Origin: Candidatus Faecivivens stercorigallinarum
GTDB lineage: Bacteria; Bacillota; Clostridia; Oscillospirales; Ruminococcaceae
Reading direction: 5' to 3'
Assembly: GCA_018715465.1 (NCBI GenBank)
Contig: DVLN01000029.1
Coordinates: 1-15,521 of the forward strand
Length of the DNA: 15,521 bases
Shown: one piece after another, positions 1 to 6,659 of the stretch
Layout: each line of letters starts with the position of its first letter
How positions within the stretch are numbered: position 1 is the first letter of the stretch
The notes under the pieces: model-generated
Database searches by the model: none
What the model was told of the DNA's origin: nothing
Seen by the model: the letters and a program-made list of their open reading frames with translations, nothing else
Program-made: the position numbers and the translations under genes

Positions 1-186
1 CGTTTGTACCAATTGTTTAACCACTCTGCCTCTCTTATGTCCTGTATATGAATCGAATACCGGTGGGGTTCTTCCGCAAACAGCCGATTATCCAGCTGTT
101 ATGACCGACATTTGTTAATAATGACAATTTATTGCCAAATCATTTGGTATAAATTCCGAAATTCATCTGTTCTATTTTCCTCTAAG

Positions 187-215
187 TAGACAGATTTTAC
201 AAAAGGTTGTATAAT
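187..215 (+). promoter_or_regulatory. Sigma-A type promoter of the MATE exporter
   Basis: The -35 box TAGACA (187-192, 5 of 6 to consensus) lies exactly 17 bases before a perfect -10 box TATAAT (210-215). Transcription should start near 222, giving a leader of at least 50 bases before the first possible ATG at 274 and about 187 bases if the TTG at 409 is used. Confidence 0.75.
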
Positions 216-221
216 AAAGAA

Positions 222-408
222 GTTCCATAATTAAGTTTCTCCGGCTTGAATCAGAAGCCGGAGCCGCCGGACAATGGATTTCGGCGGACGTCATCGGCCA
301 CAGAAAGAAGGGAAGACGCCGGCAGCGATGCCGGCAATCGCAATGGCAGCATTATCCAGTAACCGTCTACGAACCGTTCTCGACCGTCTCCCGGAGGGCG
401 ATCCGCAG
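222..408 (+). promoter_or_regulatory. Hairpin-rich leader / 5' region of the MATE gene
   Basis: Three consecutive stem-loops can be drawn. Stem 1 is a perfect 9-bp pair 239-247 with 255-263 (7-base loop). Stem 2 is 264-271 with 280-287 (8 bp including one G-T pair), and its loop holds the ATG at 274. Stem 3 is a perfect 7-bp pair 318-324 with 329-335, closed by a GCGA (GNRA-type) tetraloop. The only GGAG-like ribosome site for the ATG at 274 (260-263) is inside stem 1. The bases match no riboswitch family that I recognise. It may be a cis-regulatory leader or simply the GC-rich beginning of the coding region. Confidence 0.4.
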
Positions 409-1899
409 TTGCTTTCAGGTGACCTAAAGGTATCCAAGCACCTGCCGGAAGGCGTCGCATCCCGAGAGCTCTATTCCGACATCATCCGCATCGCCTGGCC
501 CAGCTTTGTTGAGCTGGTGCTGACCCAGCTGGCTTCGATGGTCGACATGATGATGGTCGGCTCAATCGGCGGCGAGGCTAACCCAACCCTCGGCACACAG
601 GCGCTGGCCGCGGTCGCCCTGACCACCCAGCCGAAATTCCTGCTGATGACCGCGTTTATGGCGATGAACACCGGCGTCACCGCGCTGGTCGCCCGGTACA
701 AAGGTGTCGGCGACCGGGAAAAAGCCAACCTTGTCGTAAGGCAGGGGCTGATGTTTACCTTCTTTACAACTTTGATCCTGTCGGTTCTGGGCGTCATCTT
801 TGCCCGTCCAATGGTCATTTTTATGGGATCTACCGAAGAACATGTCACCGTCTGGGCTACCCAGTATTTACAGATTCAGATGGCCGGTTTCATGACAATG
901 GCGCTGACAAGTACCATTACAGCGGCACTGCGCGGAGTCGGCGATTCCCGCTCCAGCATGTTCTACAACCTGATTGCCAACATCGTCAACGTCTTTTTCA
1001 ACTGGCTGCTGATCTACGGCAACTGGGGCTTCCCGGAAATGGATGTCTCGGGTGCTTCTCTGGCAACCGTTATCGGGCAGGTTGTCGCGTTTATTATTTC
1101 GCTGTACATCATTCTAAAAGGCAATGGATTCCTCAAACTGGAATTCCGGCTTGGCTTCAAACCTGATCGTACTACCCTGACCGATATGATCAACATTGGT
1201 CTCCCGGCCATGATTGAACAGCTGCTGATGCGTGCCGGAATGATTATCTTTTCCAAGACGGTCGCCTCGCTGGGCACCACCGCCTATGCAACCCATCAGG
1301 TCTGCATGAACATCCAGGGACTCTCCTTCATGACCGGTCAGGCGTTCGCGGTTTCGGCAACCACCCTGATGGGACAGTCGCTGGGCAAACGGCGGCCGGA
1401 TATGGCGCAGGCCTATTGTTCCCGGACCCGCCGTATCGGTATGATCTGTGCGGTCATACTGGCACTGGTCTTTGTCTTCTTTGGCAGAACGCTGGTCGGG
1501 CTATACAACAAGGACCCCGAAATTATCCGGGTCGGCGCACAAATCCTGCTGATTGTCGCGGTTTTGCAACCGCTCCAGACCTCCCAGTTTATCATCGCGG
1601 GCGGCCTGCGGGGTGCCGGTGACACACGGGCAACCGCTGTCATCACCTTTATTACCGTTTTGCTGGTGCGTCCGGTTGTGGCAATCGTCCTGATCAACGG
1701 CATCAAGATCGGGCTGTACGGTGCATGGATTGCAATGGCCTGTGACCAGCTGCTCCGTTCGACGCTGGTACTGATGCGGTATCAGAGCGGCAAATGGAAA
1801 AACATCCGCCTCAAGAGCGACGCGGCTGTAAAACAACCGGCTGCGGAAGAGTTTGTTCCTGAAATGGAAAGTGAAGCAGAACCGGAGCCGGAGATCTGA
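274..1899 (+). CDS. MATE family efflux transporter
   Basis: This is a multidrug and toxin extrusion carrier of the inner membrane, exporting organic cations or drugs in exchange for Na+ or H+; the substrate is not predictable. Two homologous MatE halves are visible, the first from about residue 66 (ELYSDIIRIAWPSF) and the second from about residue 300 (TLTDMINIGLPAMIEQ). Each carries the family repeat: ALRGVGDSR near 218-226 and GLRGAGDTR near 444-452. About twelve hydrophobic segments are present, followed by an acidic Glu/Pro-rich tail (residues 524-540). At 541 residues it is longer than the usual ~450; the extra 60 N-terminal residues look unlike a MATE protein. The ATG at 274 has its ribosome site buried in a hairpin. 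A TTG at 409 with GGAGGG 10 bases upstream (393-398) would give a more typical 496-residue protein. It stands alone, convergent with the next operon. Family certain, start uncertain. Confidence 0.9.
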   Translation: MDFGGRHRPQKEGKTPAAMPAIAMAALSSNRLRTVLDRLPEGDPQLLSGDLKVSKHLPEGVASRELYSDIIRIAWPSFVELVLTQLASMVDMMMVGSIGGEANPTLGTQALAAVALTTQPKFLLMTAFMAMNTGVTALVARYKGVGDREKANLVVRQGLMFTFFTTLILSVLGVIFARPMVIFMGSTEEHVTVWATQYLQIQMAGFMTMALTSTITAALRGVGDSRSSMFYNLIANIVNVFFNWLLIYGNWGFPEMDVSGASLATVIGQVVAFIISLYIILKGNGFLKLEFRLGFKPDRTTLTDMINIGLPAMIEQLLMRAGMIIFSKTVASLGTTAYATHQVCMNIQGLSFMTGQAFAVSATTLMGQSLGKRRPDMAQAYCSRTRRIGMICAVILALVFVFFGRTLVGLYNKDPEIIRVGAQILLIVAVLQPLQTSQFIIAGGLRGAGDTRATAVITFITVLLVRPVVAIVLINGIKIGLYGAWIAMACDQLLRSTLVLMRYQSGKWKNIRLKSDAAVKQPAAEEFVPEMESEAEPEPEI

Positions 1900-1929
1900 T
1901 CTGACATACTCTCTATCCTTTATATGCAG

Positions 1930-1982
1930 AAAAACTGCCTGTCCGGCACTGGTCAAACCAACAGCCGGAACAGGCAGTTTTT
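1930..1982. terminator. Bidirectional intrinsic terminator after the MATE gene
   Basis: The arms 1930-1947 and 1964-1982 pair over 18 bp with one bulged A (1970), around a 16-base loop. They end in TTTTT on the plus strand, and the run of A at the left end serves the minus strand. It sits 30 bases after the MATE stop codon and could also stop transcription arriving from the minus-strand operon. Confidence 0.9.
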
Positions 1983-2061
1983 GTTATGAACGGGTTTGTT
2001 TATTGAGACGGGTATCCGGGTGCGGCAGTACCACATCGGCAAACTGGCAGCAAACACTCTG

Positions 2062-2096
2062 CCTTCCTCAACTGTCCACCGGACAGTTGAGGAAGG
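2062..2096. repeat. Perfect 16-bp hairpin with 3-base loop
   Basis: Arms 2062-2077 and 2081-2096 are exact reverse complements around the loop ACC. No T-run follows on either strand, so it is not a standard terminator. Confidence 0.9.
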
Positions 2097-2186
2097 AAAC
2101 CGGTCAAAAACCAGTCAGCGCCGTGCCGGCCCACGTAGTCCCAACTGGATAAGAAAACCGAAACCTGAGCCACTCGCTCGATTTTT

Positions 2187-2221
2187 ATGGATGAAGGGGG
2201 CATCGACCCCCCTTCATCCAT
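2187..2221. repeat. Perfect 14-bp hairpin
   Basis: Arms 2187-2200 and 2208-2221 pair exactly around a 7-base loop, with five consecutive G-C pairs at the loop end. There is no T-tract on either exit side; on the minus strand it is followed by AAAAA. Confidence 0.9.
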
Positions 2222-2224
2222 AGG

Positions 2225-2307
2225 GGACGCCCTTGCTATAGCGTCCAGCAAATCCCTTCGGGAATTGCACGCCCAATGCATGCGGGCATTGGGCTACCCC
2301 TTGCTGG
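2225..2307. repeat. Branched palindrome with two alternative folds
   Basis: The arms CCAGCAA (2245-2251) and TTGCTGG (2301-2307) enclose two small hairpins, 2253-2256 with 2260-2263 and the perfect 9-bp 2271-2279 with 2286-2294. This gives a three-way-junction shape. A competing stem GGACGC (2225-2230) with GCGTCC (2241-2246) shares bases 2245-2246 with the outer stem, so the two folds are mutually exclusive. Confidence 0.6.
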
Positions 2308-2329
2308 GCTAATTTTGAGATAAGAGATC

Positions 2330-2391
2330 TCGCCATCTGCGGATGGCGACCAGGACGCTGTCCTGGACCTGCGATTTTTTAAAAAAAATCG
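2330..2391. repeat. Two adjacent hairpins plus AT palindrome
   Basis: The 8-bp hairpin 2330-2337/2342-2349 is followed directly by the 7-bp hairpin 2350-2356/2360-2366, with no unpaired base between them. After five bases comes the AT palindrome 2372-2391, whose outer CGA and TCG flank six T and eight A. On the plus strand the second hairpin plus T6 (2375-2380) loosely resembles a terminator, but eight bases separate stem and T-run. Confidence 0.6.
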
Positions 2392-2537
2392 AGTAAAACT
2401 TTTTTGTCATGACCGCCCCCACATTGTGCAAAACTTTGGAGCTCGCTCTGCGCTCGCGTGAACAGACAAAAACCGGTCTAAACAGCGTACAATCTGCCCG
2501 GCGCGTCCGCAATGGCTGTTACTCGCATAACCGAGGC

Positions 2538-2571
2538 GGTCGGTAGCGCATGTATGCGCTCGCCGCCGACC
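2538..2571. repeat. Bulged inverted repeat
   Basis: The inner arms AGCGCAT (2545-2551) and ATGCGCT (2554-2560) pair exactly around a 2-base centre. The outer arms GGTCGG (2538-2543) and CCGACC (2566-2571) extend the stem across an asymmetric bulge (2561-2565). Confidence 0.6.
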
Positions 2572-2602
2572 AACACGAACAAGGGAGTGCAGGCTCTGCG
2601 CC

Positions 2603-2617
2603 GCGGGGGCTCCCCGC
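2603..2617 (-). repeat. Small GC hairpin next to the DUF2344 stop codon
   Basis: GCGGGG (2603-2608) pairs with CCCCGC (2612-2617) around a 3-base loop, immediately after the minus-strand stop codon at 2620-2618. There is no T-tract, so it may stabilise the message 3' end rather than terminate. Confidence 0.4.
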
Positions 2618-3334
2618 TCAGCAAAAACGTTCCCCGTTTTCCAGCAGCATCTGTTCCCTGCGGATCAGGTGATAATTGAGCGACAACCCCTCTTTTGCGG
2701 CGAACGCATCGCTCAAAAGGGTCGCGTTCAGATTCTGTTCGATGCCGCAGCAGACCTGCATCCGGGCAAGCAGCCCTTTGTCGGTCAGCTGGGTATCAAT
2801 GGAATAGATCATCGGTTTAAGGTCGATTTCTTTCGGGCCTTTTTTGGTATGCTTGGTGGCAGGAATCCGCTCCTGCTGCAAAAAGTCGTTCCATCTGGTC
2901 AGCAGGGACGAATTGTCCACCCTGTCGGCGGTAAACAGCAGGGTATAATCCGCTTTGGTAATTTCCGCTGCCTTGTGAACCGGCGCCTGAATCGCAGTTA
3001 CCCGGATCCCCTCCGGGAATGCGGCGTTGAGCTGGTCCATCAGCTGGGCAGGCGGGCAATCGACCGTTGTACGGAAGTCAAAGCTCTCCTCTACCCCTTC
3101 ACACCCGAGAAAAATCGGCATCGGGAAGGTCAGGTAGATATGGGGGTGATACCCTTCGGTATACCAGACCGGGATATTGGCCCGCTGGAAGGTGCGCTGG
3201 ATGGCACGGTAGAGGTCAAGGTGGGAGATATATTTTGCCCGCTCAAACTTTTTATAGAAAGCGCGGTATTCATAGATATCCCGCCCCTGAACAACGACAA
3301 TTTTTCTGTTCTGATCCGAGTTTTTCTCACTCAA
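2618..3334 (-). CDS. TIGR03936/DUF2344 protein, radical-SAM partner
   Basis: This is the small protein normally encoded directly after, or fused to, TIGR03960-type radical SAM enzymes. Its biochemical role is not established. From the TTG start it has 238 residues. Family landmarks are KYISHLDLYRAIQRTFQRA (residues 34-52), YTEGYHPH followed by LTFPMPIFLG (58-77), and KEIDLKPMI (168-176). The frame stays open upstream to an ATG at 3385, but that would overlap the radical SAM gene by 59 bases and add residues unlike the family. A TTG at 3334, overlapping the upstream stop by 8 bases with AAGGA 11 bases before it, starts just ahead of the conserved domain; GTG at 3343 is the alternative. It is the last gene of the rarA operon. 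Family call firm, start uncertain. Confidence 0.85.
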   Translation of the reverse strand: MSEKNSDQNRKIVVVQGRDIYEYRAFYKKFERAKYISHLDLYRAIQRTFQRANIPVWYTEGYHPHIYLTFPMPIFLGCEGVEESFDFRTTVDCPPAQLMDQLNAAFPEGIRVTAIQAPVHKAAEITKADYTLLFTADRVDNSSLLTRWNDFLQQERIPATKHTKKGPKEIDLKPMIYSIDTQLTDKGLLARMQVCCGIEQNLNATLLSDAFAAKEGLSLNYHLIRREQMLLENGERFC

Positions 3335-5177
3335 CGCAGACACCGTCCTTTCTGTCCAGCAGCCGGGAGGCACCGCATCCCGCACACTGTTCGCGGCAGT
3401 TTTTGGTCACTTCCGCACGCTGTGCCTTTTCCCATTCCCGTTTGAGGAAGTTTTTGGAAACGCCGACGTCAATATGGTCCCAGGGCAGAATTTCGTCCAG
3501 GTCGCGGGTGCGGCTGGCGTAGAATTCAACCGTCAGACCGGCTTCCCGGATGGCCTCCATCCATTTATCATAATCAAAGCACTCGCTCCAGCTGTCCAGA
3601 CGGCAGCCCTTTTTCCAGGCAAGATAAATCGCTTTCCCCAGCTTACGGTCGCCGCGGGCGATGACCCCTTCCAGCACGCTGGTATGGACATCATGCCATG
3701 CGACGCTGATTTTCCGGGAACGGATGGAGTCGAGCAGGGCCGCCTGTTTGCGCTGGATGGTCTCAAAGTCGTCCTGTCCGACCCACTGGAACGGGGTGTC
3801 GCACTTCGGGACAAAGACCGCAACCGAAATCGAAACGCTGACCATCTTACGCGGACGTTTTTCTAGGCTGAAATAAAGATCGACAATCCGCTGGGCAAGC
3901 CGTCCAATATCCTTTACATCCTCGTCCGTCTCGGTCGGCAGGCTGGACATGAAATACAGCTTAACCGAGGTGTAACCGCCCTTAAATGCAATCTTGCAGG
4001 TGTTCATGATCTCGTCTTCATCGACGCCTTTGTTGATGACGTTTCTCATCCGCTGGTTGCCGGCCTCGGGCGCGAAGGTCAGGCCGGTCTTGTGAATCCG
4101 GCTGACCTTTTCCAGCAATTCTTCCGAGAAGTTGTCCACCCGCAAAGACGGCAGCGACAGCCCAATTTTTTTCTCGTCGGTATAGTCAATCATCCGGCTG
4201 AGCAGCTCTTCCACCTGCGGATGGTCGGAGGTCGAAAGGCTGGAGAGGGACAGCTCGTCATAACCGGTCGAATCGCATAGTGCCTTTCCCTGTGCACAGA
4301 GGACGTCCGGGTTTTTGGCGCGCAACGGACGATAGATAAACCCGGCCTGGCAGAACCGGCAGCCGCGGATACATCCCCGCATGACCTCTAAAACAGCGCG
4401 GTCATGCACCGTCTCCATATACGGAACAATAAAGGTAGACGGATAGCGGACACTGGACATGTCCTGAATAATCCGTTTGGTAACCTTTGCAGGTGCGCCA
4501 TCGGTCGGAGTGACGGAGGCAATTGTCCCGTCGTCATGGTAGCTGACCTGATAAAGAGACGGAACATATATGCCGGGAATCTGGGCGGCACGACGGAGAA
4601 ATTCCTTTTTGGTATAGCTGCCGTCCGCCATCATCCCACGGTAGAGGGCGATCATTTCCATCATGACCTCTTCCCCTTCGCCGATCTGGAACAGGTCGAT
4701 GAAGTCAGCCAGCGGCTCAGGGTTGCTGGCGCAGGGGCCGCCCGCGATAATGACCGGGTCGTCTTCCGCACGTTCGGCAGCAATTGGATTCAGGCCGGAC
4801 AGGTCCAGCATATTGAGTACATTGGTATAGGACAGCTCATACTGGAGCGAAAAGCCGATCACATCAAACTCGCGCAGCGGGTCAAGGCTTTCCAGACCAT
4901 AGAGCGGCAATCCCTTCTCCCGCATCAGTGCTTCAAAGTCGGTCCAGGGGGTATATACCCGCTCGGCCCAACAATGCGGGTCGGCGTTGATGATGTCGTA
5001 CAGGATTTTCAGCCCCAGATGGGACATACCAATTTCATAGGTATCCGGGAAGCCGAGAGCGATACGAAAATCGACCGTATTCTTATCCTTGACGATGCTG
5101 TGCAGTTCGCCGCCGATATACCGTGCGGGCTTCTGCACCTTTAAAAGCAGGGGTTCCAGTTGTTCTTTTACGTTCAT
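3327..5177 (-). CDS. TIGR03960 family B12-binding/radical SAM protein
   Basis: The predicted enzyme has 616 residues, a normal family length. An N-terminal region (about 20-160) resembles the cobalamin-binding-like fold that precedes many radical SAM domains, with GFPDTYEIGMSHLGLKILYD at 42-61 and IIAGGPCASNPEPL at 143-156. The radical SAM core follows with the [4Fe-4S] motif CIRGCRFC (Cys269, Cys273, Cys276). A C-terminal cysteine cluster CREQCAGCG (Cys594, Cys598, Cys601) may hold a second cluster. I see no clear DxHxxG cobalamin-ligand motif. The substrate is unknown for the family. AAGGA lies 7 bases before the ATG. The gene follows rarA by 44 bases and overlaps the DUF2344 partner, so the two are probably translationally linked. 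Confidence 0.9.
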   Translation of the reverse strand: MNVKEQLEPLLLKVQKPARYIGGELHSIVKDKNTVDFRIALGFPDTYEIGMSHLGLKILYDIINADPHCWAERVYTPWTDFEALMREKGLPLYGLESLDPLREFDVIGFSLQYELSYTNVLNMLDLSGLNPIAAERAEDDPVIIAGGPCASNPEPLADFIDLFQIGEGEEVMMEMIALYRGMMADGSYTKKEFLRRAAQIPGIYVPSLYQVSYHDDGTIASVTPTDGAPAKVTKRIIQDMSSVRYPSTFIVPYMETVHDRAVLEVMRGCIRGCRFCQAGFIYRPLRAKNPDVLCAQGKALCDSTGYDELSLSSLSTSDHPQVEELLSRMIDYTDEKKIGLSLPSLRVDNFSEELLEKVSRIHKTGLTFAPEAGNQRMRNVINKGVDEDEIMNTCKIAFKGGYTSVKLYFMSSLPTETDEDVKDIGRLAQRIVDLYFSLEKRPRKMVSVSISVAVFVPKCDTPFQWVGQDDFETIQRKQAALLDSIRSRKISVAWHDVHTSVLEGVIARGDRKLGKAIYLAWKKGCRLDSWSECFDYDKWMEAIREAGLTVEFYASRTRDLDEILPWDHIDVGVSKNFLKREWEKAQRAEVTKNCREQCAGCGASRLLDRKDGVCVE

Positions 5178-5221
5178 ATCATGTTCCTTTCGGGTAATTT
5201 TAAGGTCAACCCTTGAACGGG

Positions 5222-6493
5222 TCAGTCCTTGCCTTTGATCTTTTTCCAGTAGGCAGCGGCTGCCTGTTCATTTTTATTGTCGGCGGGGTGATAATACACC
5301 CGGTCCTTGAGGGCATCGGGCAGATACTGCTGCTCGACCCAGCGGTTCGGGAAATCATGCGGATAGAGGTAAAACTGCCCTTTGACCTTCTGGTCTTCCC
5401 CGTCAAAATGCTTGTTTTGCAGGGTGCGCGGAATCGGGCCGCTGCGGCCGGCCTTAAGGTCGGCCATCGCCTCATTGATCGCATTGTGGGCGGTGTTAGA
5501 CTTGGGAGAGGTCGCGACCAGGATAACCGCGTCCGCCAGCGGCAGCCGCGCTTCGGGGAGCCCAACCTGCATCGCGATATCACAGGCTGCCTTGACAATC
5601 GGAATGATCTGTGGATAGGCAAGCCCGACGTCTTCACAGGCGCAGACCATCAGCCTCCGACAGGCAGAAATCAGGTCGCCCGCTTCCAGCAATCTTGCAA
5701 GGTAATGAATCGCCGCGTCCGGGTCAGAGCCCCGCATCGACTTTTGGTAAGCGGAAACGATGTCATAATGCTCATCCCCATCCCGGTCGTACCGCATCGC
5801 GCTGCGCTGAGAGAGTTCCCGTGCCTTGTCCATCGTGACCAGACGGCTGCCGTCCTCCGTCTTCTCGGCGGACAGTGCCAGCAGTTCGACGGTATTGAGC
5901 GCCTTTCGGACGTCCCCGCCGCAGGCACGGGCAATATGCGCGCTTACCCCGTCCTCCAGCCGTATCGAGAAGCCCATCTCAGCCGAAAGCCGGTCAAATC
6001 CCCGCAATACCGCCTTTTCAACCTCTTCTGGCTCTACCGCCTTGAATTCAAAGACGGTACACCGGGATAAAATCGCACCATAGATATAAAAGTACGGGTT
6101 TTCGGTGGTGGAGGCAATCAGCGTAATCCGGCCGTCCTCGATGTATTCCAGCAGCGACTGCTGCTGCTTTTTATTGAGGTACTGAATCTCATCCAGATAG
6201 AGCACAACCCCCTGATAGCCGGAAATGGAATCAAGGTCTTCGACAACCGCCTTGATGTCCGCCAGAGAAGCGTTGGTGCCGTTGAGCTTGTGCAGCTTTT
6301 TTCCGGCACGCTGGGCGATAATCCGGGCAACCGTCGTCTTTCCGACCCCGGACGGGCCATAAAAGATCATATTTGGGATTCGGCCGCCTTCGATGATACG
6401 GGAGAGTGCGCCCTTCTCCCCGAGAAGATGCTTTTGCCCGACAACCTCGTCAAGCGTCTGCGGGCGCAGATGGTCGGCCAGTGGTGCAGACAT
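5222..6493 (-). CDS. rarA: Replication-associated recombination protein RarA (MgsA), AAA+ ATPase
   Basis: This is a clamp-loader-like ATPase acting at stalled replication forks, with 423 residues as usual. The N-terminus PLADHLRPQTLDEVVGQKHLLG is typical of RarA. Walker A is GPSGVGKT (46-53), Walker B VLYLDE (97-102), sensor 1 ASTTENP (127-133), the arginine-finger segment SRC (143-145), and sensor 2 GGDVRKALN (192-200). The C-terminal RarA/MgsA domain follows, with the family segments RGSDPDAAIHYLARLLEAGD (254-273) and PKSNTAHNAI (330-339). AGGCGGGAG stands 5 bases before the ATG. It is the first gene of the minus-strand operon with the two radical-SAM-associated genes. Confidence 0.95.
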   Translation of the reverse strand: MSAPLADHLRPQTLDEVVGQKHLLGEKGALSRIIEGGRIPNMIFYGPSGVGKTTVARIIAQRAGKKLHKLNGTNASLADIKAVVEDLDSISGYQGVVLYLDEIQYLNKKQQQSLLEYIEDGRITLIASTTENPYFYIYGAILSRCTVFEFKAVEPEEVEKAVLRGFDRLSAEMGFSIRLEDGVSAHIARACGGDVRKALNTVELLALSAEKTEDGSRLVTMDKARELSQRSAMRYDRDGDEHYDIVSAYQKSMRGSDPDAAIHYLARLLEAGDLISACRRLMVCACEDVGLAYPQIIPIVKAACDIAMQVGLPEARLPLADAVILVATSPKSNTAHNAINEAMADLKAGRSGPIPRTLQNKHFDGEDQKVKGQFYLYPHDFPNRWVEQQYLPDALKDRVYYHPADNKNEQAAAAYWKKIKGKD

Positions 6494-6533
6494 ATTTTCT
6501 CCCGCCTTTCGTCAGATTGATATTGTACCCTAT

Positions 6534-6562
6534 ATTATACCATTACCTGTGCCCAAAAGCAA
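6534..6562 (-). promoter_or_regulatory. Promoter of the rarA operon
   Basis: Read on the minus strand, TTGCTT (6562-6557) is followed after 17 bases by TATAAT (6539-6534), preceded by TGG as an extended -10. The -35 is weak and the -10 perfect. Transcription should start near 6527, giving a leader of about 33 bases to the rarA ATG at 6493. Confidence 0.6.
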
Positions 6563-6601
6563 AGAGAATTTTCTGACGGACTGCCGCCAAAACATCTGCG
6601 C

Positions 6602-6638
6602 TTGCCAATCGCTGCAAAATCGGTTAATATTATAATAT
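6602..6638 (+). promoter_or_regulatory. Possible promoter and AT palindrome ahead of the ROK regulator
   Basis: TTGCCA (6602-6607, 5 of 6) is 17 bases from TAATAT (6625-6630, 4 of 6). A better -10, TATAAT, lies at 6631-6636 but is too far from that -35. Overlapping both is a perfect 12-bp AT palindrome, ATATTATAATAT (6627-6638), which could be an autoregulatory operator. Confidence 0.4.
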
Positions 6639-6659
6639 CACAGATGAGGATGATGAAAG

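Larger units (their letters stand above)
2062..2617. repeat. Palindrome-rich non-coding region (cluster of inverted repeats)
   Basis: The spacer 1983-2617 (635 bases) holds no convincing gene. From 2062 on it contains at least nine perfect or near-perfect inverted repeats: 2062-2096, 2187-2221, 2225-2246, 2245-2307 (enclosing 2253-2263 and 2271-2294), 2330-2349, 2350-2366, 2372-2391, 2538-2571 and 2603-2617. Only the last lies right after a gene end (the DUF2344 stop on the minus strand), and none has a proper U-tract. The stretch 1983-2061 shows nothing recognisable. The density suggests an interspersed repeat element, a structured RNA on either strand, or a decayed mobile element. Which of these cannot be decided from the sequence alone. 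Confidence 0.6.

Noticed and set aside
1..40. tRNA-like D-arm on the minus strand (GGCAGAGTGGTTAAAC) at the left edge
   Set aside because: The upstream bases do not form a normal acceptor strand starting with G, and the rest of the molecule lies outside the window. It could be a fragment or chance, so it is not called.
239..345. Loose resemblance of the MATE leader to a cobalamin riboswitch (GCCACAG followed by GGGAAG and a hairpin)
   Set aside because: The conserved core and the 3' element (AGYCAGGARACCTGCC-like) are absent, and spacing is wrong.
2350..2380. Hairpin plus T6 on the plus strand as an intrinsic terminator
   Set aside because: Eight bases separate the stem from the T-run, and no plus-strand gene ends nearby.
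2309..2512. 67-codon open frame on the minus strand within the palindromic spacer
   Set aside because: It runs through several palindromes, has no ribosome site or recognisable domain, and its codons follow the repeats. If the region is a repeated element, similar short frames will recur as artefacts.
2669..3445. Plus-strand frame (258 codons) opposite the DUF2344 gene and the end of the radical SAM gene
   Set aside because: Shadow frame without recognisable domain; the minus-strand genes show clear family motifs.
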